This document shows, piece after piece, positions 1 to 5,439 of a stretch of 8,131 bases of DNA. Origin of the DNA: Desulfobacteraceae bacterium (GTDB lineage Bacteria > Desulfobacterota > Desulfobacteria > Desulfobacterales > Desulfosarcinaceae); assembly GCA_027025615.1 (NCBI GenBank), contig JALVQM010000499.1, positions 1-8,131 on the forward strand. Reading direction: 5' to 3'. The notes under the pieces are model-generated. The model did not search any database and was not told the origin of the DNA. It saw only the letters and a list, made by a program, of their open reading frames with translations. Numbering within the stretch: position 1 is the first letter of the stretch; each line of letters begins with the position of its first letter. A program made the position numbers and the translations under genes.

Positions 1-373
1 TTTCACGCTTGAGTGCTTTAATCCGGGGTTTGTTTTTTTGCTCCCCGTCAGTCACCAACCGTGCAGGTGGATATACATCCAGCTTGGGTTTGTTTCCGGT
101 TTCCTTCAGGTTATTGAAAAATTCGATTTCGGCGCCCTTGACTTTTCCCCTGGCAACCGCATCTACCTGTTGTTGTTTCTTTTTGAGCAATTCTGCTTTC
201 AGCTCGGACAACTCCTTTTCCAGCTTGCGGGGATCAAAAGGCGCCGGTGCTGTACCACGCCCGACCAGGATTCCCAGAATAAACATCCAAATAAGGATGA
301 AAACAATCAGGGCTGTCCAGATTAAAAGATTTTTTCGGCTTATTCGGTAATCGGCAGATTGTTTTTGGGCCAC
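1..373 (-). CDS. Membrane-anchored coiled-coil protein, probable SPOR-domain protein (3' end cut by window)
   Basis: The reading frame starts at a GTG (373..371) just after an in-frame stop and runs off the left edge, leaving 124 codons visible. A GGGGA Shine-Dalgarno-like stretch lies about 12 nt upstream. The visible protein has a short basic N-terminus, one membrane helix at about residues 16-38 (Ile, Leu and Trp-rich, ending in GILVGRG), a charged coiled-coil segment at about 48-70 (Lys, Glu and Gln-rich), and a segment at about 82-90 (EIEFFNNLK). That last segment resembles the stretch before the peptidoglycan-binding SPOR domain in deltaproteobacterial envelope proteins; the SPOR domain itself would lie beyond the window. 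The gene sits 92 bp downstream of argS on the same strand and is probably co-transcribed. The topology is seen directly. The SPOR assignment is inferred from architecture and from a neighbourhood that I recall as common in Desulfobacterota. Confidence 0.65.
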   Translation of the reverse strand, partial: MAQKQSADYRISRKNLLIWTALIVFILIWMFILGILVGRGTAPAPFDPRKLEKELSELKAELLKKKQQQVDAVARGKVKGAEIEFFNNLKETGNKPKLDVYPPARLVTDGEQKNKPRIKALKRE

Positions 374-465
374 TGTGGTATGTTTTCCCCATCAAAAGAT
401 GGTGTTTTATCTAACTTGTCTTTACAAACAAATGGCTGTCCAGACTGAAATTTACCAAGATCGAA

Positions 466-2130
466 TTACATCCTGGATGGAGCATTTACCCCCAGCAATC
501 TCAATCCATTGTGAATTACCAGTTTAACAGCACTTACCAGGTAAAGCCTGTTTGCAGTCACTTCCTGGTCAGTGGTAAGAACCCGGTGCTTGTTGTAATA
601 CGCATGGAATCTGGCTGCAAGCTCCATTAAAAAGAATGTGACCCGGTGAGGTTCCATACGCTCGGCGGCTGTAGCCACCACCTCAGGGTATCGGGCCAAG
701 GCCTTAATCAGGGCAAGTTCTTCCGGTGTATCCAACTGCTTGACTGCAGCTGGATCGGGCCCTGGAGGCTTAAGTCCCCTTTCAACCGCCTTGGACATAA
801 TGCTCGAGATACGTGCATGAACATACTGGACATAGTAAACCGGGTTGTCGTTTGATTTTTGCTTGGCAAGTTCCAAATCGAAATCAAGAGGGCTGTTGGT
901 ATCCCGGCTAAGAAAAATGAAGCGTGCGGCATCGGTTCCAACCTCATCAATCACGTCAGCCAGGGTAACAAATTCGCCCGCCCTGGTAGACATGGCCACC
1001 GGCTTGCCGGCACGCAGCAGGTTGACCAGCTGGACCAGGATCACCTTGAACTGATCCCGGCGATGGCCCATGGCTTCAACCGCTGCAGTCAATCGGGGAA
1101 TATAACCGTGGTGATCGGCACCCCAGACATCGATTACTGTTTCAAAGCCCCGCTCGAATTTATTCTGATGATAGGCGATATCCGATGCAAAATATGTCGG
1201 CTGTCCATTGGCCCTTACTACCACCCGGTCCTTTTCATCACCGTATGAACTCGTTTTGAACCACAGGGCATTGTCCTTGGAATATATTACCCCCTGTTGC
1301 CGCAGTTGGGCAATGATCCGGTCATACTGTCCACTATCGTATAGGCTCTGTTCGCTGAACCACTGGTCGAAGACCACACCGAAACGTTCCAAATCTGAAC
1401 GAATGCCGTTTATAATTTTTTCGGTAGCATAGCGGGCGCATTCCATCACCGTATCAGATTTATCTTCCACGAAAAACCGCTTTCCCCGGGTTTCAAGTAT
1501 TTCCCGGGCAATTTCCCTGATATAATCACCCTGGTAACAATCGTTCGGAAAATCGACCCGGCGGCCGGTCAACTCAGCTCCCCGCAGCCAGACCGAACGG
1601 CCAAGAGTCTGGATTTGGCGGCCGGAATCATTTATGTAATACTCCTTCTGAACGTTGAAACCGCAATATGACAACAGGTTGGCAACGGCGTCTCCCACGG
1701 CGGCGCCCCGGCCATGGCCCACATGCAGGGGACCGGTCGGATTGGAACTTACAAACTCGACCTGAACCTTGCGGCCATGGCCCAAATCACTGGCGCCGTA
1801 AGCCAGACCCTGGCGATGGACTTTTTCCAATACCGGATACCATGCTTCAGGCTTTAGGTAAAAGTTGATAAACCCCGGCCCGGCGATCTCAACCTTGGCA
1901 AACAGGCCCTCTTCATCAGTCAAGTTGTCCACAATCGCCCTGGCGATTTTACGGGGAGCCATTTTTTGCTGCCGGGCAGACACCATTGCAAAATTAGTTG
2001 CAAAATCCCCATTTTGCGTGTTTTTAGGGGTTTCAAGTTCAATTTCGGGTAAATCAGTGCTGGTCAGTTCCCCCTTGGCGGCAGCAACCCGGGCAGCATT
2101 TAAAATCGATTCCCTAATCCTGGATTTCAT
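466..2130 (-). CDS. argS: Arginyl-tRNA synthetase (class I)
   Basis: ArgRS charges tRNA-Arg with arginine in the cytoplasm, and the product of 554 residues is normal length for the bacterial enzyme. Domains read in order: N-terminal Add-1 tRNA-recognition domain (about 1-95), Rossmann catalytic core, and a C-terminal all-helical DALR anticodon-binding domain (about 435-554). The class I HIGH signature appears as HVGH at 136-139 within a conserved SSNPTGPLHVGHGRG stretch. The KMSKS loop is the ArgRS-type variant MSTRAG (380-385), lacking the usual second lysine, which is normal for many ArgRS proteins. The tRNA-end region shows GADHHGYIPRL (337-347). The start ATG at 2130 is preceded by a weak GAGA ribosome-binding site. 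The gene is divergent from the metal-uptake operon and precedes the membrane-anchored gene. It is a single-copy housekeeping gene with no sign of damage. Confidence 0.98.
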   Translation of the reverse strand: MKSRIRESILNAARVAAAKGELTSTDLPEIELETPKNTQNGDFATNFAMVSARQQKMAPRKIARAIVDNLTDEEGLFAKVEIAGPGFINFYLKPEAWYPVLEKVHRQGLAYGASDLGHGRKVQVEFVSSNPTGPLHVGHGRGAAVGDAVANLLSYCGFNVQKEYYINDSGRQIQTLGRSVWLRGAELTGRRVDFPNDCYQGDYIREIAREILETRGKRFFVEDKSDTVMECARYATEKIINGIRSDLERFGVVFDQWFSEQSLYDSGQYDRIIAQLRQQGVIYSKDNALWFKTSSYGDEKDRVVVRANGQPTYFASDIAYHQNKFERGFETVIDVWGADHHGYIPRLTAAVEAMGHRRDQFKVILVQLVNLLRAGKPVAMSTRAGEFVTLADVIDEVGTDAARFIFLSRDTNSPLDFDLELAKQKSNDNPVYYVQYVHARISSIMSKAVERGLKPPGPDPAAVKQLDTPEELALIKALARYPEVVATAAERMEPHRVTFFLMELAARFHAYYNKHRVLTTDQEVTANRLYLVSAVKLVIHNGLRLLGVNAPSRM

Positions 2131-2191
2131 CAGTCAGTCTCTTTTCCGGACAGCCCAATTTGGACACAAGCCACAACATCAGATAATCATA

Positions 2192-2220
2192 AGATATTTT
2201 TAACAATTATTATTTATCAA
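2192..2220 (-). promoter_or_regulatory. Candidate secondary argS promoter
   Basis: On the minus strand a TTGATA (2220..2215) is followed after 17 nt by TATCTT (2197..2192), a fair sigma70-like pair within a very AT-rich stretch. AT-rich sequence yields such matches by chance, so this is weaker than the pair further upstream. Confidence 0.25.
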
Positions 2221-2239
2221 CCTGAAACGATCAACTTAG

Positions 2240-2268
2240 GTCATAGATATTTTTGCTTACTAAGTCAA
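2240..2268 (-). promoter_or_regulatory. Candidate argS promoter (sigma70-like)
   Basis: On the minus strand TTGACT (2268..2263) is separated by 17 nt from TATGAC (2245..2240). It matches the -35 consensus at five of six positions and the -10 at four of six. Transcription would begin near 2233, giving argS a leader of about 100 nt. This is read directly from sequence; activity is inferred. Confidence 0.4.
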
Positions 2269-2293
2269 GCTGGATCGGCCGCCTATATTTCCC

Positions 2294-2322
2294 TTGACTG
2301 TTACGTCTCGATAACTTAAAAA
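2294..2322 (+). promoter_or_regulatory. Candidate promoter of the Ni/Co uptake operon with a GTTA-N8-TAAC inverted repeat in its spacer
   Basis: TTGACT (2294-2299) lies 17 nt before TAAAAA (2317-2322), a fair sigma70-like arrangement. The spacer contains an inverted repeat, GTTA (2300-2303) and TAAC (2312-2315) separated by 8 nt, ideally placed for a repressor to block polymerase. Deltaproteobacterial NikR operators have similar half-sites (GTGTTAC/GTAACAC) but with wider spacing, so this is not a standard NikR site. The start of transcription would be near 2329. Confidence 0.4.
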
Positions 2323-2400
2323 GGCGACGATTACCGCAGGCAGAAGCCTGCCGGCAACAGGCATGCATAACTTTAGACAACAGTTACCCGCCACAACACG

Positions 2401-2451
2401 ACCACGAAGGTCTTACCGGTGCGCAACCTTACAGCCCTTCGTGGTTTTTTT
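2401..2451 (+). terminator. Intrinsic terminator / attenuator in the operon leader
   Basis: ACCACGAAGG (2401-2410) pairs perfectly over 10 bp with CCTTCGTGGT (2436-2445), followed by a run of seven T (2445-2451). The loop of 25 nt is long and holds ACCTT (2426-2430), which can pair with AAGGT (2407-2411) in competition with the terminator stem. There is no gene upstream on this strand whose transcript it would end, so an attenuation role for the downstream operon is the simplest reading. Confidence 0.65.
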
Positions 2452-2462
2452 GTATCAAGCGC

Positions 2463-2496
2463 ACCTCCCCGGGTTTCCAATCAGGAATGAGGAGGT
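2463..2496 (+). promoter_or_regulatory. Shine-Dalgarno-sequestering hairpin before the first operon gene
   Basis: ACCTCC (2463-2468) is the exact reverse complement of GGAGGT (2491-2496), the strong ribosome-binding site four bases before the ATG at 2501. Inside, TTCC (2475-2478) pairs with GGAA (2484-2487) around a 5-nt loop, giving a two-part hairpin. Formation would hide the ribosome-binding site. Confidence 0.45.
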
Positions 2497-2500
2497 AAAA

Positions 2501-3283
2501 ATGCTCACAACCATCCAACGGACTTCTATTGTTCTGCTGCTTGCGGGATTGTTCCTGGCATCACCGGCACTGGCTCATTTTGGAATGATTATTCCCAGTG
2601 ACGAAATAATCTCCCAGGGTGAAAACCGGACAGTGTCCCTCCAGCTCAGTTTTTCCCATCCCTTTGAAAAGACAGGTATGCAAATGGCCAAGCCCAAAGC
2701 TTTTGGGGTAATGTACAATGGGAAAAAGCTTGACCTGGCCACGAAACTGAAACCGATAAAAGTAATGGGACACAGCGCCTGGAAAACCGATTATAAATTC
2801 AGGCGTCCCGGGGTCTACTCTTTTTATACAGAGCCGGTCCCATACTGGGAACCGGCTGAGGATTGCTATATCGTCCATTACACCAAAACAATTGTGGCGG
2901 CCTTTGGTTCAGAAGAAGGCTGGGATCAACCGGTAGGGCTCAAAACTGAAATTGTTCCCCTTACACGTCCTTTCGGACTTTATGCCGGAAACGTCTTTCG
3001 GGGGCAGGTTCTGCTCAACGGCAAACCTGCAGCCGGCTGTGACGTGGAAGTCGAATTTTACAATAAATCCGGAAAAATCAAAGCTCCCAATGATTACATG
3101 GTGACCCAGGTTGTAAAAACAGACTCCAATGGAATATTCAGCTTTGCCCCGCCGGCAGCCGGATGGTGGGGTTTTGCCGGCTTGAACACTTCCGACAAGC
3201 CCAAAAATTACCAGGGCAAACCAAAAGACGTGGAGCTGGGTGCGGTGCTTTGGGTAAAATTCATACCCTGGCCGGGCAAATAA
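2501..3283 (+). CDS. Periplasmic Ni/Co-uptake accessory protein, DUF4198 / NikK-like (COG5266)
   Basis: The start is the ATG at 2501 because it has a strong GGAGGT ribosome-binding site and opens a textbook signal peptide (hydrophobic core about 9-20, cleavage expected after SPALA at residue 25). The product is 260 residues, beta-rich and exported. After cleavage the first residue would be His26 in AHFGMIIPSD, a pattern typical of DUF4198 proteins linked to nickel/cobalt transport. Other possible metal ligands are His53, His91 and His126. The second half (about 160-255) looks like a carboxypeptidase-regulatory/transthyretin-like beta-sandwich domain (GQVLLNGKPAAGCDVEVEFY). It is the first gene of the operon, 18 bp before cbiM. 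In NikKLMQO systems such a protein is an extra component thought to present metal to the membrane subunit. Family is recognised with good confidence; metal identity is not shown. Confidence 0.88.
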   Translation: MLTTIQRTSIVLLLAGLFLASPALAHFGMIIPSDEIISQGENRTVSLQLSFSHPFEKTGMQMAKPKAFGVMYNGKKLDLATKLKPIKVMGHSAWKTDYKFRRPGVYSFYTEPVPYWEPAEDCYIVHYTKTIVAAFGSEEGWDQPVGLKTEIVPLTRPFGLYAGNVFRGQVLLNGKPAAGCDVEVEFYNKSGKIKAPNDYMVTQVVKTDSNGIFSFAPPAAGWWGFAGLNTSDKPKNYQGKPKDVELGAVLWVKFIPWPGK

Positions 3284-3301
3284 CAGAAAGGCTGACCCAA
3301 G

Positions 3302-3934
3302 ATGCACATATCCGAAGGCATATTGTCAGCTCCGGTGCTGGCAGCAGGGGCAGCGGCTGCTGCTGCCGGCACTATAGCCGGATTGAAAAAACTCGACACC
3401 GAACATATTGCCGAAGCAGGAATCCTGGCGGCAGCCTTTTTCGTTGCCTCCCTGATTCATGTTCCGATAGGCCCTTCTAGCGTCCATCTTATCATGAACG
3501 GTATCATCGGGCTAATCTTGGGATGGGCTGCCTTCCCGGTCATACTGGTGGCCCTGCTGCTCCAGGCGGTTTTTTTCCAGTTCGGGGGTCTGACAACCCT
3601 GGGAGTCAATACCTGCGTTATGGCCTATCCGGCAGTAATAGCAGGGATGATTACCCGTCCTTTTATTTTCCGCAATGACCCGCTTGCCAGGATTGCTTCT
3701 TTTTCCTGCGGGGTCCTGGCAATTTTATTGAGTGCCGTGATTGCCGGAGCAGCCCTCATGGCAACAGAAAAGGGTTTTCTGAACGTCACCCTGATGATTA
3801 TGGCGGCCCATCTGCCGGTAATGATAATCGAGGGCATAATTACTCTTTTCGGAGTTGCATTTCTCAAAAAAGTACAACCGGAGTTGCTCGGTAACTTTCA
3901 GGACCGCCGCCAAACAGACAAGGGGAAAAAATGA
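3302..3934 (+). CDS. cbiM: ECF transporter S component CbiM/NikM (Ni2+ or Co2+ permease)
   Basis: This is the substrate-binding membrane subunit of a group I energy-coupling-factor importer. The 210-residue protein begins MHISEGILS, the invariant start of the family, in which the N-terminal amine and His2 coordinate the metal. A further ligand is expected in the segment LIHVPIGPSSVHLIMNG (51-67), here His62. About six to seven membrane helices can be traced. Length fits a stand-alone CbiM/NikM without the fused NikN part seen in some nickel systems, and no separate cbiN is present. The start ATG follows an AAAGG element at a rather long spacing (11 nt). The stop overlaps the next start as ATGA, indicating translational coupling. 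Cobalt and nickel versions cannot be told apart from sequence alone; the NikK/NikL neighbours favour nickel. Confidence 0.95.
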   Translation: MHISEGILSAPVLAAGAAAAAAGTIAGLKKLDTEHIAEAGILAAAFFVASLIHVPIGPSSVHLIMNGIIGLILGWAAFPVILVALLLQAVFFQFGGLTTLGVNTCVMAYPAVIAGMITRPFIFRNDPLARIASFSCGVLAILLSAVIAGAALMATEKGFLNVTLMIMAAHLPVMIIEGIITLFGVAFLKKVQPELLGNFQDRRQTDKGKK

Positions 3935-4587
3935 AACATGGATCTGTTTTAAAACGATCTTTGGAAAGCTGCGGCCGGCCTGTCCAATGGACGCTTGTCC
4001 TGGTCTTGGCGCTGGTTTTAGTATCACATGCCAAAACCGCCCATGCCCACAAGGTAACCATTTTTGCCTGGGTGGAAGGAAACCACATCTATACCGAAAG
4101 CCAATTCAGCGGCGGTCGCAAAGTCAACAACGGGAAAATCCAGGTCTTCGACAACAAGGGCAAGTTGCTGCTGGAAGGATCCACAGATGCCAAGGGTAAT
4201 TTTGCCTTTGATGTGCCCAAAATCTGCGACTTGAAAATCGTTTTAAAAGCCGGAATGGGGCACCAGAACCACTGGATCGTGCCTGAGGCGGAAATACGCG
4301 AAGCCGCCGGCCTGCCCCGGCAGGGGCCAAAAGAGGATATTTCTGAAAACGCCGTCGCTCCTGCCGGCCCACCAGCTCCGGCCGCCACTCTTTCACCAGA
4401 GCTTGAAAAAAAACTTGAACAAATCTTGGACCGCAAACTACACCCCCTGGTCCGACAATTGGCCGAACTGCAGAACAGGGGCCCAAACCTTCAGGATATC
4501 TTGGGTGGCATCGGTTATATCCTTGGGCTGGTGGGACTGGGCGCCTATATCAGGTTCCGCAGACAAGCGAAGGCAGGCGACAAATGA
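3931..4587 (+). CDS. NikL-like accessory component of the Ni/Co ECF transporter (membrane-anchored, periplasmic)
   Basis: This 218-residue protein has an N-terminal hydrophobic export segment (about 20-32) and a likely cleavage after AHA at residue 39, giving a mature protein that begins with His40 (HKVTIFAWVEG). A small beta-sandwich domain follows (about 40-118), with FSGGRKVNNGKIQVFD and a His-rich GMGHQNHWIVP segment (108-118, His111 and His114). Next come a Pro/Ala-rich linker (about 140-152), an amphipathic coiled coil (about 156-182) and one C-terminal membrane helix (about 189-206) with a short basic tail inside the cell. This is the NikL/CbiL-like component that replaces CbiN in NikLMQO and NikKLMQO systems; it is unrelated to the precorrin methyltransferase also called CbiL. 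It overlaps cbiM upstream and cbiQ downstream by 4 nt each, and is preceded by AAGGGG. Confidence 0.88.
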   Translation: MKHGSVLKRSLESCGRPVQWTLVLVLALVLVSHAKTAHAHKVTIFAWVEGNHIYTESQFSGGRKVNNGKIQVFDNKGKLLLEGSTDAKGNFAFDVPKICDLKIVLKAGMGHQNHWIVPEAEIREAAGLPRQGPKEDISENAVAPAGPPAPAATLSPELEKKLEQILDRKLHPLVRQLAELQNRGPNLQDILGGIGYILGLVGLGAYIRFRRQAKAGDK

Positions 4588-5336
4588 CCGAGGAAGTATT
4601 TGCCCTGGGCAACAGCCCCCTGCATCGCACCGCCCCGCTAATCAGAGTGACCCTGGCAATAGTATATTGCACCCTGGTTGCCCTGCTAAACCAAACAGAT
4701 GCGATCGTAGCGGCCCTGTGCTTTTCGATTGTCTTTGCCATTACCGCCCGCCTTGCACCAGGCCGTGTTCTACTCCACCTGGCATGGGCCCTGGGTTTTC
4801 TGGTGTTTTTATGGCTGGTCCTGCCATGGTCCCTTGCCGGGCCAGCACTTTTTTCCCTGGGGCCTGTAACGATTTCAAAACCTGGAGTAGAACTTTGCCT
4901 GCGGATAACCCTCAAATCGGTTTCTATCCTGGTAGCCATGATGGCCCTGCTGGCGACCATGCGGGTAGCAGAACTGGGAAAGGCCCTGGGCAAGTTAGGC
5001 CTGCCCCCCAAGCTTGTCCAGCTATTGCTGCTCGCTTATCGTTACCTTTTCGTTCTGGAACAGGAATATCGCCGCCTTTACCGGGCGGCCAGAATACGTA
5101 GTTTCACCCCCCGCACCAACCTGCATACCTACCGCACTTTTGCTTACCTGGCGGCCATGCTGCTGGTACGGGCAGTTCACCGGGCCAAGAGGGTGCACCA
5201 GGCCATGGTTTGCCGTGGATTTAACGGCTCTTTCCACAGCCTCCAGATCTACCGCCCAACAGCCTGGAACCAGGTCCTACTGGTGGCGGGCAGTGCCATC
5301 TGTCTCTGCCTCGTGCTCTTGGAAATCCTGATCTGA
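4584..5336 (+). CDS. cbiQ: ECF transporter T component CbiQ/NikQ
   Basis: This transmembrane coupling subunit links the S component to the ATPase. The 250-residue protein has hydrophobic helices at about 18-55, 63-82, 108-126 and 233-250, and the two cytoplasmic coupling segments typical of EcfT. The first is KALGKLGLPPKLVQL (133-147); the second is AMVCRGFNG (207-215), the AxxxRG-type motif that contacts the ATPase grooves. The basic stretch 155-205 (RLYRAARIRSF..HRAKR) is the usual amphipathic cytoplasmic region. The start overlaps the preceding stop as ATGA. After its stop a 103-bp gap with a hairpin precedes cbiO, unlike the tight packing elsewhere in the operon. Confidence 0.95.
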   Translation: MTEEVFALGNSPLHRTAPLIRVTLAIVYCTLVALLNQTDAIVAALCFSIVFAITARLAPGRVLLHLAWALGFLVFLWLVLPWSLAGPALFSLGPVTISKPGVELCLRITLKSVSILVAMMALLATMRVAELGKALGKLGLPPKLVQLLLLAYRYLFVLEQEYRRLYRAARIRSFTPRTNLHTYRTFAYLAAMLLVRAVHRAKRVHQAMVCRGFNGSFHSLQIYRPTAWNQVLLVAGSAICLCLVLLEILI

Positions 5337-5387
5337 CTTGCCAAGGCATAAACCCCGTGATAGACCCGTGGCTACGAACTGGACTTT

Positions 5388-5415
5388 TGTTTACCTGAGT
5401 CGGGTAACATTTTTT
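5388..5415 (+). terminator. Weak terminator-like hairpin between cbiQ and cbiO
   Basis: TGTTtACC (5388-5395, one bulged T) can pair over 7 bp with GGTAACA (5403-5409) around a 7-nt loop, followed directly by six T (5410-5415). The stem is AT-containing and bulged, so at most a partial terminator that would lower cbiO and downstream expression relative to the upstream genes. Confidence 0.3.
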
Positions 5416-5439
5416 GTACACCCTTTTTGCGAATTTATC

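Larger units (their letters stand above)
2131..2500. other. Divergent regulatory region between argS and the Ni/Co uptake operon
   Basis: This 370-bp stretch has no convincing coding sequence. Its left part (about 2165-2260) is AT-rich and carries candidate promoters for argS. Its right part (about 2290-2500) carries a candidate promoter and a structured leader for the metal-uptake operon. The two best -35 boxes are both TTGACT and stand back to back, 25 bp apart, which would allow regulation from a shared site. An in-frame ATG at 2363 would extend the first operon gene by 46 residues, but the extension runs through the terminator hairpin and would put a polar segment before a clear signal peptide, so it was not accepted. 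Confidence 0.7.
2329..2500 (+). ncRNA. Structured 5' leader of the Ni/Co uptake operon, possible cis-regulatory RNA
   Basis: The predicted leader of about 170 nt holds three structures in order. First is a perfect 6-bp hairpin, GCAGGC-agaa-GCCTGC (2336-2351), whose 3' arm can instead pair with CAGGC at 2358-2362. Second is a terminator-like hairpin with a T-run (2401-2451). Third is a hairpin pairing ACCTCC (2463-2468) with the GGAGGT Shine-Dalgarno (2491-2496). Together these could control both transcription read-through and translation. I do not see the conserved boxes of the cobalamin riboswitch. Only a short stretch (GGCAACAG, 2353-2360) recalls the NiCo riboswitch, whose four-way junction is not present. 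Ligand, if any, is unknown. Confidence 0.4.

Noticed and set aside
2336..2362. NiCo (czcD-type) riboswitch, because of GCAGGCA and GGCAACAG
   Set aside because: Only short pieces match; the separate helices needed between them for the four-way junction are missing, and the downstream G-rich P1 strand is absent.
2363..2500. 46-residue N-terminal extension of the first operon gene from an ATG at 2363
   Set aside because: No ribosome-binding site, it crosses a terminator hairpin, and it would precede a clear signal peptide; the ATG at 2501 has a strong GGAGGT.
2329..2500. Cobalamin riboswitch
   Set aside because: The conserved B12-box and core elements (such as GCCACTG and the GGGAA segment) are not found on the plus strand.
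4403..5101. 232-codon open frame on the plus strand across the nikL-like/cbiQ junction
   Set aside because: It is an out-of-frame shadow of two well-supported overlapping genes, with Pro/Cys/Arg-rich composition and no recognisable domain.
5338..5439. 34-residue N-terminal extension of CbiO from a TTG at 5338
   Set aside because: TTG without a ribosome-binding site, no ABC similarity, and the stretch includes a terminator-like hairpin.
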